From Candidatus Acidiferrum typicum (GTDB lineage Bacteria; Acidobacteriota; Terriglobia; Acidiferrales; UBA7541): DNA of 64,000 nucleotides. A model generated the notes under the pieces. It saw only the letters and a program-made list of their open reading frames with translations. It had not been told where the DNA came from and searched no databases. The position numbers and the translations under genes were made by a program. This document shows positions 7,270-15,408 of the stretch, piece by piece; the first letter of the stretch is position 1, and each line of letters opens with the position of its first letter. Location of the stretch: positions 1-64,000 of the forward strand of contig JAOAPV010000118.1 in assembly GCA_025463055.1 (NCBI GenBank), in the 5' to 3' direction.

Positions 7270-8688
7270 ATGAAGCAGGGTTCCTTGGTCGGATTTTTGG
7301 CAGCCACGATGTGGCTTGCAGTGATGCCCGCTATTGCGGTCTCGGCTGCGGAAAGTTCGCACACGGCTTTGTCAGCTTCGAACAGGCTGCCTGCACAGAC
7401 TTCGCCGGATCGTTCGGCACCGACCCCGACACCGATCCCGGGCCTGCCGAAATCCGAGCACATCGAGCCGCAGCGGGGCAGAACTGAGCAGTACACGCTA
7501 TCCGAAGATCGGTACGAGAAAGCCGTAGCGTATTCGCGGGCGGGTTACACGCTGTATTTTGTTTCGTATTTCGTGAGCATCGCGGCTCTGCTGTTATTGC
7601 TTCGCCTCGGAGTCGCCGCTAAGTTCCGAGATTTTGCGGAGCGTGTGACCGGCCGGCGATGGTTGCAGGCATTTGTTTTCGTTCCACTCCTCGTCCTCAC
7701 ATCCGATATTTTTGATTTGCCGATCCGCGTGTATTGGCACTCTTTGTCCTTGCGGTATGAGCAGTCCGTGCAGCACTGGGGATCGTGGTTCCTGGATTGG
7801 ACGAAAGAAGAGTTGGTGGGCACGCTTTTTGCATTGATTCTGGTTTTGATTCTGTTTGCGGTGATACGACGCAGCCCGCGCCGCTGGTGGCTGTACTTTT
7901 GGTTTGCAGCTCTGCCCATCCTGCTTGGGATCATCTTTATCAACCCGCTGATCATCGATCCTCTTTTCCATAAATTTGAGCCGCTCGACAAGGAGCATCC
8001 GCAACTGGTGGACGCAATTCAAAAGCTGACCGTGCACGCGGGGGTACCCATACCGCGGGATCGTATTTTCCTAATGCGTGCCAGCGAAAAGAGCAACGAG
8101 ATCAACGCATACGTAACTGGACTCGGGGCTTCTAAACGCGTTGTCGTGTGGGATACGACGCTACAAAAGACTAGCAACGACGAGGCGCTGTTTATTATCG
8201 GGCACGAACTCGGACATTACGTGCTTGGACATATTTGGAAAGGATTCTTGTTTGGGGCCGCCGCGCTGCTCGTTGCTTTATACCTGATCTTTCGCGGATT
8301 GCATTGGATGCTCGGGCGTTGGGGCAGAGATTGGCGCCTTTATGGCTTGGAAGATTGGGCGTCGCTTGCCGCTTTTCTCTTGCTGCTGCAAATAGTCATG
8401 TTTATTGCTTCGCCGGTCGTGAACGGCGTCACCCGAATGGAAGAGCACGCCGCCGATGTATATGGTCTGGAAGTGATTCACGGGATTGTGCCGAATTCCG
8501 AAGAGGTTGCGGCACACGCCTTTCAGGTCTTGGGGGAAGTCGATCTCGCGGATCCGAATCCGCCGGCGTTCATTAGATTTTGGCTTTACTCGCATCCGCC
8601 GCTTGCCGAGCGACTTGTTTTTGCATACAGCTATGATCCGTGGTCGAAAGGCCAGCCGCCGAAGTACGTGAAAGCGCGCACAAATTGA
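7270..8688 (+). CDS. M48 (Ste24-type) membrane zinc metallopeptidase
   Basis: A 472-residue membrane protease related to Ste24/CAAX protease 1. After an N-terminal signal/anchor and a Pro-rich segment there are about seven predicted membrane helices. The zinc site is HELGHYVLGH (His312, Glu313, His316), and a downstream acidic ligand lies in MEEHAADVYGLEVI. The conserved SNEINAYVTGLG motif upstream is typical of M48A enzymes. Bacterial relatives probably take part in quality control of membrane proteins. The ATG at 7270 is chosen because AGGAG lies four bases before it; the open frame extends 63 codons further upstream without a good site. The sequence and length fit the family well. Confidence 0.9.
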   Translation: MKQGSLVGFLAATMWLAVMPAIAVSAAESSHTALSASNRLPAQTSPDRSAPTPTPIPGLPKSEHIEPQRGRTEQYTLSEDRYEKAVAYSRAGYTLYFVSYFVSIAALLLLLRLGVAAKFRDFAERVTGRRWLQAFVFVPLLVLTSDIFDLPIRVYWHSLSLRYEQSVQHWGSWFLDWTKEELVGTLFALILVLILFAVIRRSPRRWWLYFWFAALPILLGIIFINPLIIDPLFHKFEPLDKEHPQLVDAIQKLTVHAGVPIPRDRIFLMRASEKSNEINAYVTGLGASKRVVVWDTTLQKTSNDEALFIIGHELGHYVLGHIWKGFLFGAAALLVALYLIFRGLHWMLGRWGRDWRLYGLEDWASLAAFLLLLQIVMFIASPVVNGVTRMEEHAADVYGLEVIHGIVPNSEEVAAHAFQVLGEVDLADPNPPAFIRFWLYSHPPLAERLVFAYSYDPWSKGQPPKYVKARTN

Positions 8689-8690
8689 AG

Positions 8691-9293
8691 CTATGCGGAG
8701 TGCCGGCGCGCGAAGCTGGCTACCTTGTGCCGGTTCCCGCAAATCGCCATCGAACACCAACGCCGCCGATGGGTACGCGAGTTGTCGCTGAAAAAAAGGT
8801 CGCAACCAGTATTGGCGCAAACACGCAATCGGGCTTGCGCGCCTGCCACAATGATCTCCGCCGCTGAGCGCGCGATAGCCGCCAGCAACCAATCGAGTCC
8901 ACCTTCGCGAGCTATGAATTCCATCTTCCACGAGATCCCGTCGGAGACCAATTCGTCGTGGCCTTCCGTAATGCGGAGGATCTCATTAATGGGCTCGGTC
9001 CACTCGCGCGCAATTCCGCCCTTTCGAACCATCGCAGCAAATCCCAGGCGCAACGCGTCGCGAAGACGGACCGAGCGCGACAATAGTGTTTGTGCGGCAT
9101 CCGGATCAGAACCGGAAAGAGCTAGAAGGCTGGAGCCGCGCTCCGCGGAAACGATGCCTGAGGCCTGAAGAAAAACGATCAAGTCCTCCCAGGAGAGGTG
9201 CTCCGCCGGAGCGCCGGGATAGGATGGAATGTTGGCAAAATCGATGGCGAGGCGGCCACCGAGCAAGAAAGAAGGAGCGGCAGGGTCGGGCAA
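8691..9293 (-). CDS. CGNR zinc-finger / ABATE-domain protein
   Basis: A 200-residue protein with the two-part layout of the DUF1470/CGNR family. An N-terminal ABATE domain (LGGRLAIDFANI near residue 10) is followed by a C-terminal zinc finger near residues 160-197 with CANTGCDLFF, RRRWCSMAICGNRHKVASFARRH. The CGNR signature is intact. Members are thought to act as stress-linked transcription regulators that bind DNA through this finger, with the ABATE domain sensing a ligand. The start is a TTG at 9293 preceded by GGAG eight bases upstream; no better ATG exists. It converges with the M48 gene (2 bp between stops). Confidence 0.85.
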   Translation of the reverse strand: MPDPAAPSFLLGGRLAIDFANIPSYPGAPAEHLSWEDLIVFLQASGIVSAERGSSLLALSGSDPDAAQTLLSRSVRLRDALRLGFAAMVRKGGIAREWTEPINEILRITEGHDELVSDGISWKMEFIAREGGLDWLLAAIARSAAEIIVAGAQARLRVCANTGCDLFFSDNSRTHRRRWCSMAICGNRHKVASFARRHSA

Positions 9294-9395
9294 GAATGCT
9301 CTCCGCGATAACCGGTTAACTCTAGCATTGAGGTTAGAGGCGCGACCAGTATCATTTTGCCCGGCAAGGAATCTAAGTGTCGTCCGTTGGGGCTT

Positions 9396-9414
9396 ACAAG
9401 ACGTAATATCTTGT
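9396..9414. promoter_or_regulatory. Inverted repeat over a possible -10, upstream of the DUF1223 gene
   Basis: ACAAGA (9396-9401) and TCTTGT (9409-9414) flank CGTAATA. TAATAT (9404-9409) could be a -10 hexamer, so the repeat may be an operator for the gene starting at 9438. No clear -35 was seen. Confidence 0.25.
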
Positions 9415-9437
9415 GAATTACAGGAGCCACGCTAAGC

Positions 9438-10245
9438 ATGAATGGCTTTCTAGGCTTTCTGCTGTCCTGTCTCGTTTTCATCCTGGCTGCTGCTCACCCG
9501 TGGGGAATTCCCCAGGGCACTGTTGGCACCGCAACCAATACAGGTGTGCGAGTGCCTGTAGTTTTGGAGTTGTTCACCTCCGAAGGTTGCTCGAGCTGTC
9601 CGCCCGCGGACGCTTTGCTTGCAAGGCTTGAAGAGCAGCAGCCGATATCGGGAGCGGAGATCATAGCTCTTGAAGAGCACGTCGATTATTGGGACCATCA
9701 GGGCTGGGTCGATCCTTTTTCATCAGGCCAATGGACGCAGCGTCAGCAGGCCTACGCCTCTGGATTTGGGACTCGTAGCATTTACACACCAGAACTGGTG
9801 GTCCTCTGGGTTTGTTGGCAGCCACGAAGGTGACGCCTACCGAGCCGTCGCCGGTGCTATTGCACAGCCGCCTACAGCCGTCTCTATCGCACTCATAAAG
9901 TCCGATACGGGCGACCATGAGCACTTGAAGGTGGAGGTTGGAAAGCTGCAGGGAGCGCAACCTGGCGACATCGCCGAAGTATGGCTGGCGATTACGGAAA
10001 AGGCGCTGCATTCGGCCGTCGGCGGCGGCGAAAATTCCGGGCGCGATCTGCATCACGCCGCCGTGCTGCGCTGGTTGCACAAAGCCGGTATCGCGCACGG
10101 CAATGTGGCCTCAGCGTTCAACGGTGAGTCAGACCTGAAGTGGGATTCGGCCTGGAAGCGGGCGAACTTGCGCGTCGTAGCGTTCGTGCAGGAAAAGCGC
10201 AGCCGCCATATTCTCGGCGCAGCCTCTGGACGCGTCGAGCCGTAG
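9438..10245 (+). pseudogene. DUF1223 family secreted thioredoxin-like protein, frameshifted
   Basis: The first frame (from ATG 9438) has a signal peptide and the family hallmark VVLELFTSEGCSSCPPADALLARL, with the two-Cys thioredoxin-like CSSC, then EHVDYWDHQGW and RSIYTPELVV. It then runs into a stop at 9831-9833. The next reading frame carries on with the rest of the family (GFVGSHEGD, AEVWLAITEKAL, GGGENSGRDLHHAAVLR) to a stop at 10245. The switch falls at 9804-9807, where four bases (CTCT) stand where three are expected, so one extra base explains it. Either the gene is inactive or this is an assembly error. Without the frameshift it would be about 268 residues. The family's function is not established; it is often found near redox or stress genes. 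Confidence 0.8.
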
Positions 10246-10337
10246 TCTAATCCTCGCCCTCGCAGCATCTGGCAAGCACTCTGTGCTACGGTTAGTCAGC
10301 ACTCCGCCGAACGAGCACTTCGACTGAACGCGTTCTC

Positions 10338-11279
10338 ATGAGCGACGCTACTTTTTCCAACCCGGAAATTTCCCCGCAAGCAAGTCCGCCGCCCACCGGC
10401 CACCGTATTTTCCAAAGCCAATCTCTCCTTTTCATCCTGCTGCGTGTCGGTATGTACATAGCGCTCTCAACAGGAATCAGTTTCGCGGTGCTGCGGGTGG
10501 CGGCAGCGCTAATGCCGGGAGCCCACTCATCGTATTCGCCTAGAGTTCTGACGATTTCGGAGACAGGATCACTCGCTGGAGCCCTGGCAGCAGCCTTGAT
10601 AATGTCGCAACTCGAAGGTCGCCGCTTTGGCGATTACGGCCTTCCCGCACGCGGCGCCTTCGGAAAATTGTTCTGGCAAGGCGCACTTTTTGGATTGCTT
10701 GAGATCAGCGCCGTGATCGGCTTCATTGCGGCCCTGGGTTCCTACCATTTCGGCCCTTTGGCAATTCACGGAATGGACCTGTTCCGCTGGGCAACATTTT
10801 GGTTTGCGCTCTTTGTCCTGGTCGGGCTCTATGAGGAATTCGCGTTCCGCGGATATGTGCAATTCACGCTTGCGCAAGCCATTCACTTTTGGCCAGCCGC
10901 CGTATTGTTGTCGGTAGCGTTTGGACTGGTGCACATTACAAATCGTGGCGAAAGCAAGCTAGGCGTGACGGGGGTAATGCTTGCAGGTCTATTCTGGTGC
11001 TTCACTTTACGCCGCACCGGAAATCTGTGGTTTGCGGTGGGCATGCACGCCAGCTTCGATTTCGGCGAGACGTTTCTCTATTCCGTTCCAGACAGCGGCA
11101 CAGTTTTTGAGGGACACCTTTCGAACGCCACGCTTGCCGGACCGGTATGGCTGACCGGCGGGACCGTCGGCCCGGAAGCCAGCGTATGCGACTTCGTCAT
11201 GATTCTCATCCTCTTTTACGTGTTCCACAGGCTGTACCCGCCTCGCACTCAGGGGTTCCTCGAGCGACCCTCACTTTAA
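10338..11279 (+). CDS. CPBP-family intramembrane glutamic endopeptidase (CAAX/Abi-like)
   Basis: A 313-residue polytopic membrane protein with about eight hydrophobic helices. The three conserved motifs of the CPBP (Rce1-like) family are complete: EExxxR (Glu166, Glu167, Arg171 in EEFAFRG), HxxxN-type HITN (His199, Asn202) and the third-motif HASFDF (His237). Eukaryotic Rce1 cleaves prenylated proteins. Bacterial members work on other membrane substrates, including bacteriocin-related peptides and anti-sigma factors, or have unknown targets. The N-terminal 30 residues are soluble and Pro/Ser-rich. It lies 93 bp after the frameshifted DUF1223 gene and 52 bp before the GMC oxidoreductase, on the same strand. 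Confidence 0.85.
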   Translation: MSDATFSNPEISPQASPPPTGHRIFQSQSLLFILLRVGMYIALSTGISFAVLRVAAALMPGAHSSYSPRVLTISETGSLAGALAAALIMSQLEGRRFGDYGLPARGAFGKLFWQGALFGLLEISAVIGFIAALGSYHFGPLAIHGMDLFRWATFWFALFVLVGLYEEFAFRGYVQFTLAQAIHFWPAAVLLSVAFGLVHITNRGESKLGVTGVMLAGLFWCFTLRRTGNLWFAVGMHASFDFGETFLYSVPDSGTVFEGHLSNATLAGPVWLTGGTVGPEASVCDFVMILILFYVFHRLYPPRTQGFLERPSL

Positions 11280-11330
11280 TTACATCGAATCCGCTGGCTT
11301 ATCGGCCGCTCTGCTACACTGGCGCGTTTC

Positions 11331-13286
11331 ATGAACCTTTCTGCAAGGCAACGACGCGCGCTTGAAGCCATCTGCGATACATTCGCGCCTTCAGGAAATG
11401 GATGGCCCTCCGCATCCGAGACCGGAGTTCCCGACGCGATTGCCCGCGGATTGGAATTTACTGGTCGCGCTGCCGTACGCGCGCAATTTCTGCAACTGCT
11501 TGATTTCTGGGACTCACGTTTCCACAGCCTATTTACAACCGGCAGGTTCGCTCACTTTTCTTCGCTGACCCCGGAGGCTCGCGAGTGGGTCTTGCTTTCC
11601 TGGGCGGACAGCGGAATCCAGCGAAGGCGCGGCGCGTTTCAGGCGCTACGCAAAGCGATCGGCTTACTTTACGTCATGCTCCCAGGCGCAGAAGGTGGCC
11701 GCAGCAGAGTCTGGGACAGGCTTGGCTACCCAGGACCTCTGGGCGCGCAGAGGCCCAATGCGCGGCGGCCGCTCCGCGCCATCGTGCCCGACACCGACCT
11801 GGATTTGTCCTGCGATGTGTGCGTGATCGGGTCTGGAGCCGGCGGAGCAACTGCGGCGGCGGTTCTCGCGAAGGCAGGGTGCGACGTAATCGTTCTCGAA
11901 GCCGGCAGCTATTTCGATGACGCCGACTTTGACGGTGACGCCTTTCGCGGGTTTGAGCGGCTGTACACCGAAAGGGGAAATGCCGCGACGGCAGATCAAA
12001 GCGTCAATCTGCTCGCCGGGGAATGCCTGGGCGGCGGCACGGTAGTCAACTACTGCACTTCCTTCCGCACGCCGGATGACGTGCGAGCGGAATGGGCTGC
12101 CGCAGGCGTCCCGTGGTTCACGCAAGATGAGTACACGCGCAGCCTCGATGCGGTATGCGCGCGGCTTTCAGTGAACCTGGAACACAATCGCGTTTCGGCG
12201 CGCGAGCAGGTGTTGCAGCGCGGACTTCAATCGCTCGGCTGGCATTGTGCGGCGATGCCGCGAAATGTTGTCGGCTGCGAGCAAGGCAAGATCTGCGGCT
12301 ACTGCGGATTCGGTTGCGCTATCGGAGCAAAACAATCGGCGGCAAAGACGTGGCTGGCCGACGCCCAAGATGCGGGAGCACGGTTTTACGTTGAAACGCG
12401 CGCCGAGCGCGTTCGCGTGCAAGCGGACGCCGCCGTTGGCGTCGAAGCGCGTACGCGGAGCGGCCAACGCGTCACCGTGCGCTGCCAAGCCGTCGTCGCA
12501 GCGTGCGGCGCCATTCACACTCCCGCGCTGTTGCTGCGCTCCGGCTTGCGCAATGAACACATTGGCTTCCACTTGCATCTTCATCCCGTTTCTAACGTAT
12601 CTGGAATTTTCGCCGAAGAGATTCGACCGTGGGAAGGCACGATGCAGGCGGTCTATTCCGATCAGCTTCGTTTCCTGAGCGGAAATTACGGCGTGAAGCT
12701 TGAGACCACCGCGCTCCAACCGGCAATCGAAGCCGCGGTTCTTCCATGGCGAGACGCCCAGCATTACCGTTCGTTGCTCGAGAAGCTGCCGCGAACGGTC
12801 GGGATCGGGGCGTTGGTGCGGGACCGCGAAGGCGGCCGCGTAACGGTGGATCAGGAGGGTCAGCCAATTTCGCACTACTCGCTCGCTCCCTTTGACCGCA
12901 AGCACCTTCGGCATGGATTTATCGGCGCGGCCCGCATCCTGGAAGCTGCTGGCGCAGAACTGATTTATTCGCCGCACGCCAAATGGTGCGCTTACGAGCC
13001 AGGGCGTCGCGGCTCGCTGGGCAGCTTTATTCAGGATATGGATTCCGCCGGCTGGGATGCCGCGCAGCTCGCGCTGTTTTCATTCCATATCATGGGCACG
13101 GCGCGAATGGGCGGCTCGCCAAAAACTTCCGCTACAAATCCGGAGGGCCAAACCTGGGAAGTTGGCAATCTCTATGTAATGGACGGCTCCGGATTCCCGA
13201 ACGCATCTGGGGTTAATCCCATGATTTCCATCGAAGCGATAGCGCACCACCAAGCGTCGCGATTGGCAACGCGCCTCCGCCGATAA
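11331..13286 (+). CDS. GMC-family FAD oxidoreductase (long-chain alcohol oxidase type)
   Basis: A 651-residue flavoenzyme. Residues 1-150 form a helical region like the small-subunit part of membrane alcohol or gluconate dehydrogenases (RQRRALEAICDTFAPS). The FAD-binding fold begins near 160 with CDVCVIGSGAGGATAAAVLAKAG (GxGxxG) and EAGSYF. GGGTVVNYCTSFRTP matches the GMC signature region. A Cys-rich stretch, GKICGYCGFGCAIGAK, is typical of the long-chain alcohol oxidase branch. The C-terminal part has FSFHIMGTARMGG (probable active-site His) and VMDGSGFPNASGVNPM. It should oxidise an alcohol group, possibly of lipids or sugars, passing electrons to oxygen or a quinone. The substrate is unknown. 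Confidence 0.85.
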   Translation: MNLSARQRRALEAICDTFAPSGNGWPSASETGVPDAIARGLEFTGRAAVRAQFLQLLDFWDSRFHSLFTTGRFAHFSSLTPEAREWVLLSWADSGIQRRRGAFQALRKAIGLLYVMLPGAEGGRSRVWDRLGYPGPLGAQRPNARRPLRAIVPDTDLDLSCDVCVIGSGAGGATAAAVLAKAGCDVIVLEAGSYFDDADFDGDAFRGFERLYTERGNAATADQSVNLLAGECLGGGTVVNYCTSFRTPDDVRAEWAAAGVPWFTQDEYTRSLDAVCARLSVNLEHNRVSAREQVLQRGLQSLGWHCAAMPRNVVGCEQGKICGYCGFGCAIGAKQSAAKTWLADAQDAGARFYVETRAERVRVQADAAVGVEARTRSGQRVTVRCQAVVAACGAIHTPALLLRSGLRNEHIGFHLHLHPVSNVSGIFAEEIRPWEGTMQAVYSDQLRFLSGNYGVKLETTALQPAIEAAVLPWRDAQHYRSLLEKLPRTVGIGALVRDREGGRVTVDQEGQPISHYSLAPFDRKHLRHGFIGAARILEAAGAELIYSPHAKWCAYEPGRRGSLGSFIQDMDSAGWDAAQLALFSFHIMGTARMGGSPKTSATNPEGQTWEVGNLYVMDGSGFPNASGVNPMISIEAIAHHQASRLATRLRR

Positions 13287-13404
13287 GGCGCGAAGGCAGT
13301 CTCGACTTGTAACGTTTTTACCCCTCATTCAGGGTCGCCTCTGGCGGGCGTTAATAGCCCTCATTTAAGCCCTTATTATTAAATAACATACAGAGACGCC
13401 AGCT

Positions 13405-13420
13405 TGGCCTCTGGCCTGCA
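13405..13420 (+). promoter_or_regulatory. Candidate sigma-54 (-24/-12) promoter of the minor-pilin operon
   Basis: TGGCCTCTGGCCTGCA fits TGGCAC-N5-TTGCA at eight of eleven defined positions. The invariant GG (-24) and GC (-12) are present with the correct spacing of 12. Transcription would start near 13431, forty bases before the first pilin gene. Type IV pilin genes are sigma-54 dependent in several bacteria, which adds weight. An AT-rich stretch (TTATTATTAAATAA) just upstream could aid activator looping. Confidence 0.4.
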
Positions 13421-13470
13421 TTCTTACCTGTCCAGAAGTGAGTCGACTCGACCTGAGAGGATTCTAAGAC

Positions 13471-14043
13471 GTGAAGAAACACACAAATTCGAAGCGGCAA
13501 ATGCGGGGCTACAGCGTCGTCGAGCTCCTCGTTTCGATGGCCATCATCTCTACACTTAGCGCGTTCGCCGTTCCGTCCCTGGTGCGGACCTACCGCGCCT
13601 ATCAGATGGACGACGCTGCCAGCCAAGTGGCCAGCCAACTCAAGTTCACCCGTTATGAGGCAATTCGCCGGAATAACGTGATGACGTGCGTCGATAAGAC
13701 GCAAAACGGATATCTGACGATGTTCACGGACTATAACAACAGCGGAACGGTACAAGGGACGGAAAAGCAAATCGTATTCAGTGGCAGCGCGACCCTCGTA
13801 GACGCCGCATCGGTGCCGAGTTCCGCAGCTCTGACGGCGGTGGTGAGTGCCGGCACGCTTACAACGATGAGCCCCACGAATGGGACCATCACGTTTGATG
13901 GGCGGGGCGCGAAGAGCACCGCCGGGGTCACCGTGTATTGGGTTGGCAACGCTAACTACGGCTGGCGAGCCGTTACGGTAATGCCTTCCGGCTCCGTTCA
14001 GGTTTGGTCTTACGCGACCGGCACATGGACGCAGGTTAGCTAG
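13471..14043 (+). CDS. fimT: Type IV minor pilin, GspH/FimT family
   Basis: A 190-residue prepilin. The leader ends in a basic stretch and Gly (QMRG), followed by the class III signal YSVVELLVSMAIISTLSAFA, where cleavage and methylation by PilD should occur and Glu is at position +5. The mature protein has an N-terminal hydrophobic helix and a beta-rich, Thr/Ser/Gly-rich head with GspH/FimT features (ASQLKFTRYEAIRRN, then GTITFDGRGAK). It probably helps prime pilus assembly as part of the tip complex. The start is a GTG with AGAGG upstream. It is the first gene of a tight five-gene operon ending at 17524. Confidence 0.85.
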   Translation: MKKHTNSKRQMRGYSVVELLVSMAIISTLSAFAVPSLVRTYRAYQMDDAASQVASQLKFTRYEAIRRNNVMTCVDKTQNGYLTMFTDYNNSGTVQGTEKQIVFSGSATLVDAASVPSSAALTAVVSAGTLTTMSPTNGTITFDGRGAKSTAGVTVYWVGNANYGWRAVTVMPSGSVQVWSYATGTWTQVS

Positions 14044-14060
14044 TGAGAGGAATAGGGAAC

Positions 14061-14612
14061 ATGCCTAAAAAGCTTTCTATGCAAAAAATTAAACAACGCG
14101 GATTCACACTGATGGAGGTTCTGGTGGCTACGATCGTCCTGTTCACCGGTATCGTGGCAGTGGCGCAGTTGGTCCCGGTGGCGGTGACCGCGAATAACAA
14201 TAACCGCCGCGATTCCTCGGCTTCCGTGATCGCGCAACGCGCACTCACGCAGTTCATGCAGTTACCCGTGACCTTTGGTGGTCCGTTTACCGACCCAGTT
14301 TCCAATACTATCTGCAGTGCGGGTTGTTCTCTGGGCGACGCGGCCCAGCCGGGTGTTACGGTCGGCAGCCCTGTGGTGGTAATCGCCAATCGCCCCACCA
14401 TCAATTTCACGGCAGCAAAGGTGGCGGGGTATAACTCCACCTTGACCGATACCCAGGATCCCTATGGGGCAGCATATGACGTTCGCTGGGCGGTCATTAC
14501 CGGCGGCAATGGCACTAGCGCTTCCTCTCGCCGGTTCATCGTCGGGGCTCGGCAAGTCAACGGCAAAAACTATGTATTGCCCTTAACTCTGGATGGAATG
14601 GTGCAGCGATGA
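14061..14612 (+). CDS. pilV: Type IV minor pilin, PilV family
   Basis: A 183-residue prepilin with leader QRG and class III signal FTLMEVLVATIVLFTGIVAV. The following segment (AQLVPVAVTANNNNRRDSSASVIAQRALTQF, in part) is typical of PilV/type IV pilus modification proteins. It probably sits in the minor-pilin complex that starts fibre growth and supports adhesion. ATG 14061 is preferred because AGGG lies close upstream; an in-frame GTG at 14043 overlaps the stop of the previous gene. It overlaps the next gene by four bases, which implies translational coupling. Confidence 0.82.
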   Translation: MPKKLSMQKIKQRGFTLMEVLVATIVLFTGIVAVAQLVPVAVTANNNNRRDSSASVIAQRALTQFMQLPVTFGGPFTDPVSNTICSAGCSLGDAAQPGVTVGSPVVVIANRPTINFTAAKVAGYNSTLTDTQDPYGAAYDVRWAVITGGNGTSASSRRFIVGARQVNGKNYVLPLTLDGMVQR

Positions 14613-15397
14613 AGACACAGCAAAATAGGGGCCAGCAGGGTTTCACGCTCGCCGAACTTCTGGTTTCTTCCACGGTTTTCCTGCTGATGGCGGGGGCGGC
14701 GTTCAGCTTGTTGGGTACTTCGTCGCAACGTTTCAAGACCGATTCCCAAGTGCTTACTTCTTTCCAAGAAGCCCGCTTAGGCATCGACCAAATAACGCGC
14801 GACATCACGGATGCCGGATTCCCTCCACGAAGCCGTTTCTTTGCGGCGCCGGCCACCACCTTGTATGCCGCCGGACCGTTTGCTTGGGCCGGTACCACTT
14901 ATCCAACGACGCCCTGCACTGTCGGCGGGAGCTGCACGACCCCTACCGGCTTTGACATGATCATCGAGACGGATTACGGGGGCACGGGCGCCAATGCGGG
15001 TGTCAGATGGATCCGTTATCAGTTGGCCGCTGGAAGCACTACGCTCCTTCGTGCTGACATTGCTAAGACCGGCGGAAATCCAGATACGTTGACCCTGCTC
15101 GCCCTACTGCCGTACCTGCAGAGCGTGATGAACAACGCATCGGCTGCCCAGATTACGGCAATTCGTGCCGCATATCCGTCGATGTTCCCGGGGGGCAACC
15201 CGGTGCCGATGTTTACCTATACATGTGACGTGGTCGGTGGAAATCCCTTGCCATGCACGGCCGCAAACAATCCGGCAGACATCCGCGATGTCGATATTTG
15301 GTTGATCGTGCAGTCCCAATCGCGCGATGCCAAGACGAATCAGCTACGCCTGGTGGAATTGCATGGACTCGGCCATCGAGTGAATCCGAATCAGTAA
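14609..15397 (+). CDS. pilW: Type IV minor pilin, PilW family
   Basis: A 262-residue prepilin. The leader ends in QQG, followed by FTLAELLVSSTVFLLMAGAA with Glu at +5. Downstream, FQEARLGIDQITRDITDAGFPPRSR matches the PilW-type conserved region that follows the N-terminal helix. The remainder is a beta-rich head with several Cys (for example PCTVGGSCTT and YTCDVVGGNPLPC) that could form disulfides in the periplasm. Its ATG overlaps the stop of the PilV-type gene (ATGA). It is part of the minor-pilin operon; the order FimT-PilV-PilW-PilX matches the Pseudomonas-type cluster, but no pilY1 or pilE is present. Confidence 0.8.
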   Translation: MKTQQNRGQQGFTLAELLVSSTVFLLMAGAAFSLLGTSSQRFKTDSQVLTSFQEARLGIDQITRDITDAGFPPRSRFFAAPATTLYAAGPFAWAGTTYPTTPCTVGGSCTTPTGFDMIIETDYGGTGANAGVRWIRYQLAAGSTTLLRADIAKTGGNPDTLTLLALLPYLQSVMNNASAAQITAIRAAYPSMFPGGNPVPMFTYTCDVVGGNPLPCTAANNPADIRDVDIWLIVQSQSRDAKTNQLRLVELHGLGHRVNPNQ

Positions 15398-15408
15398 GGA
15401 CAAAAAAA

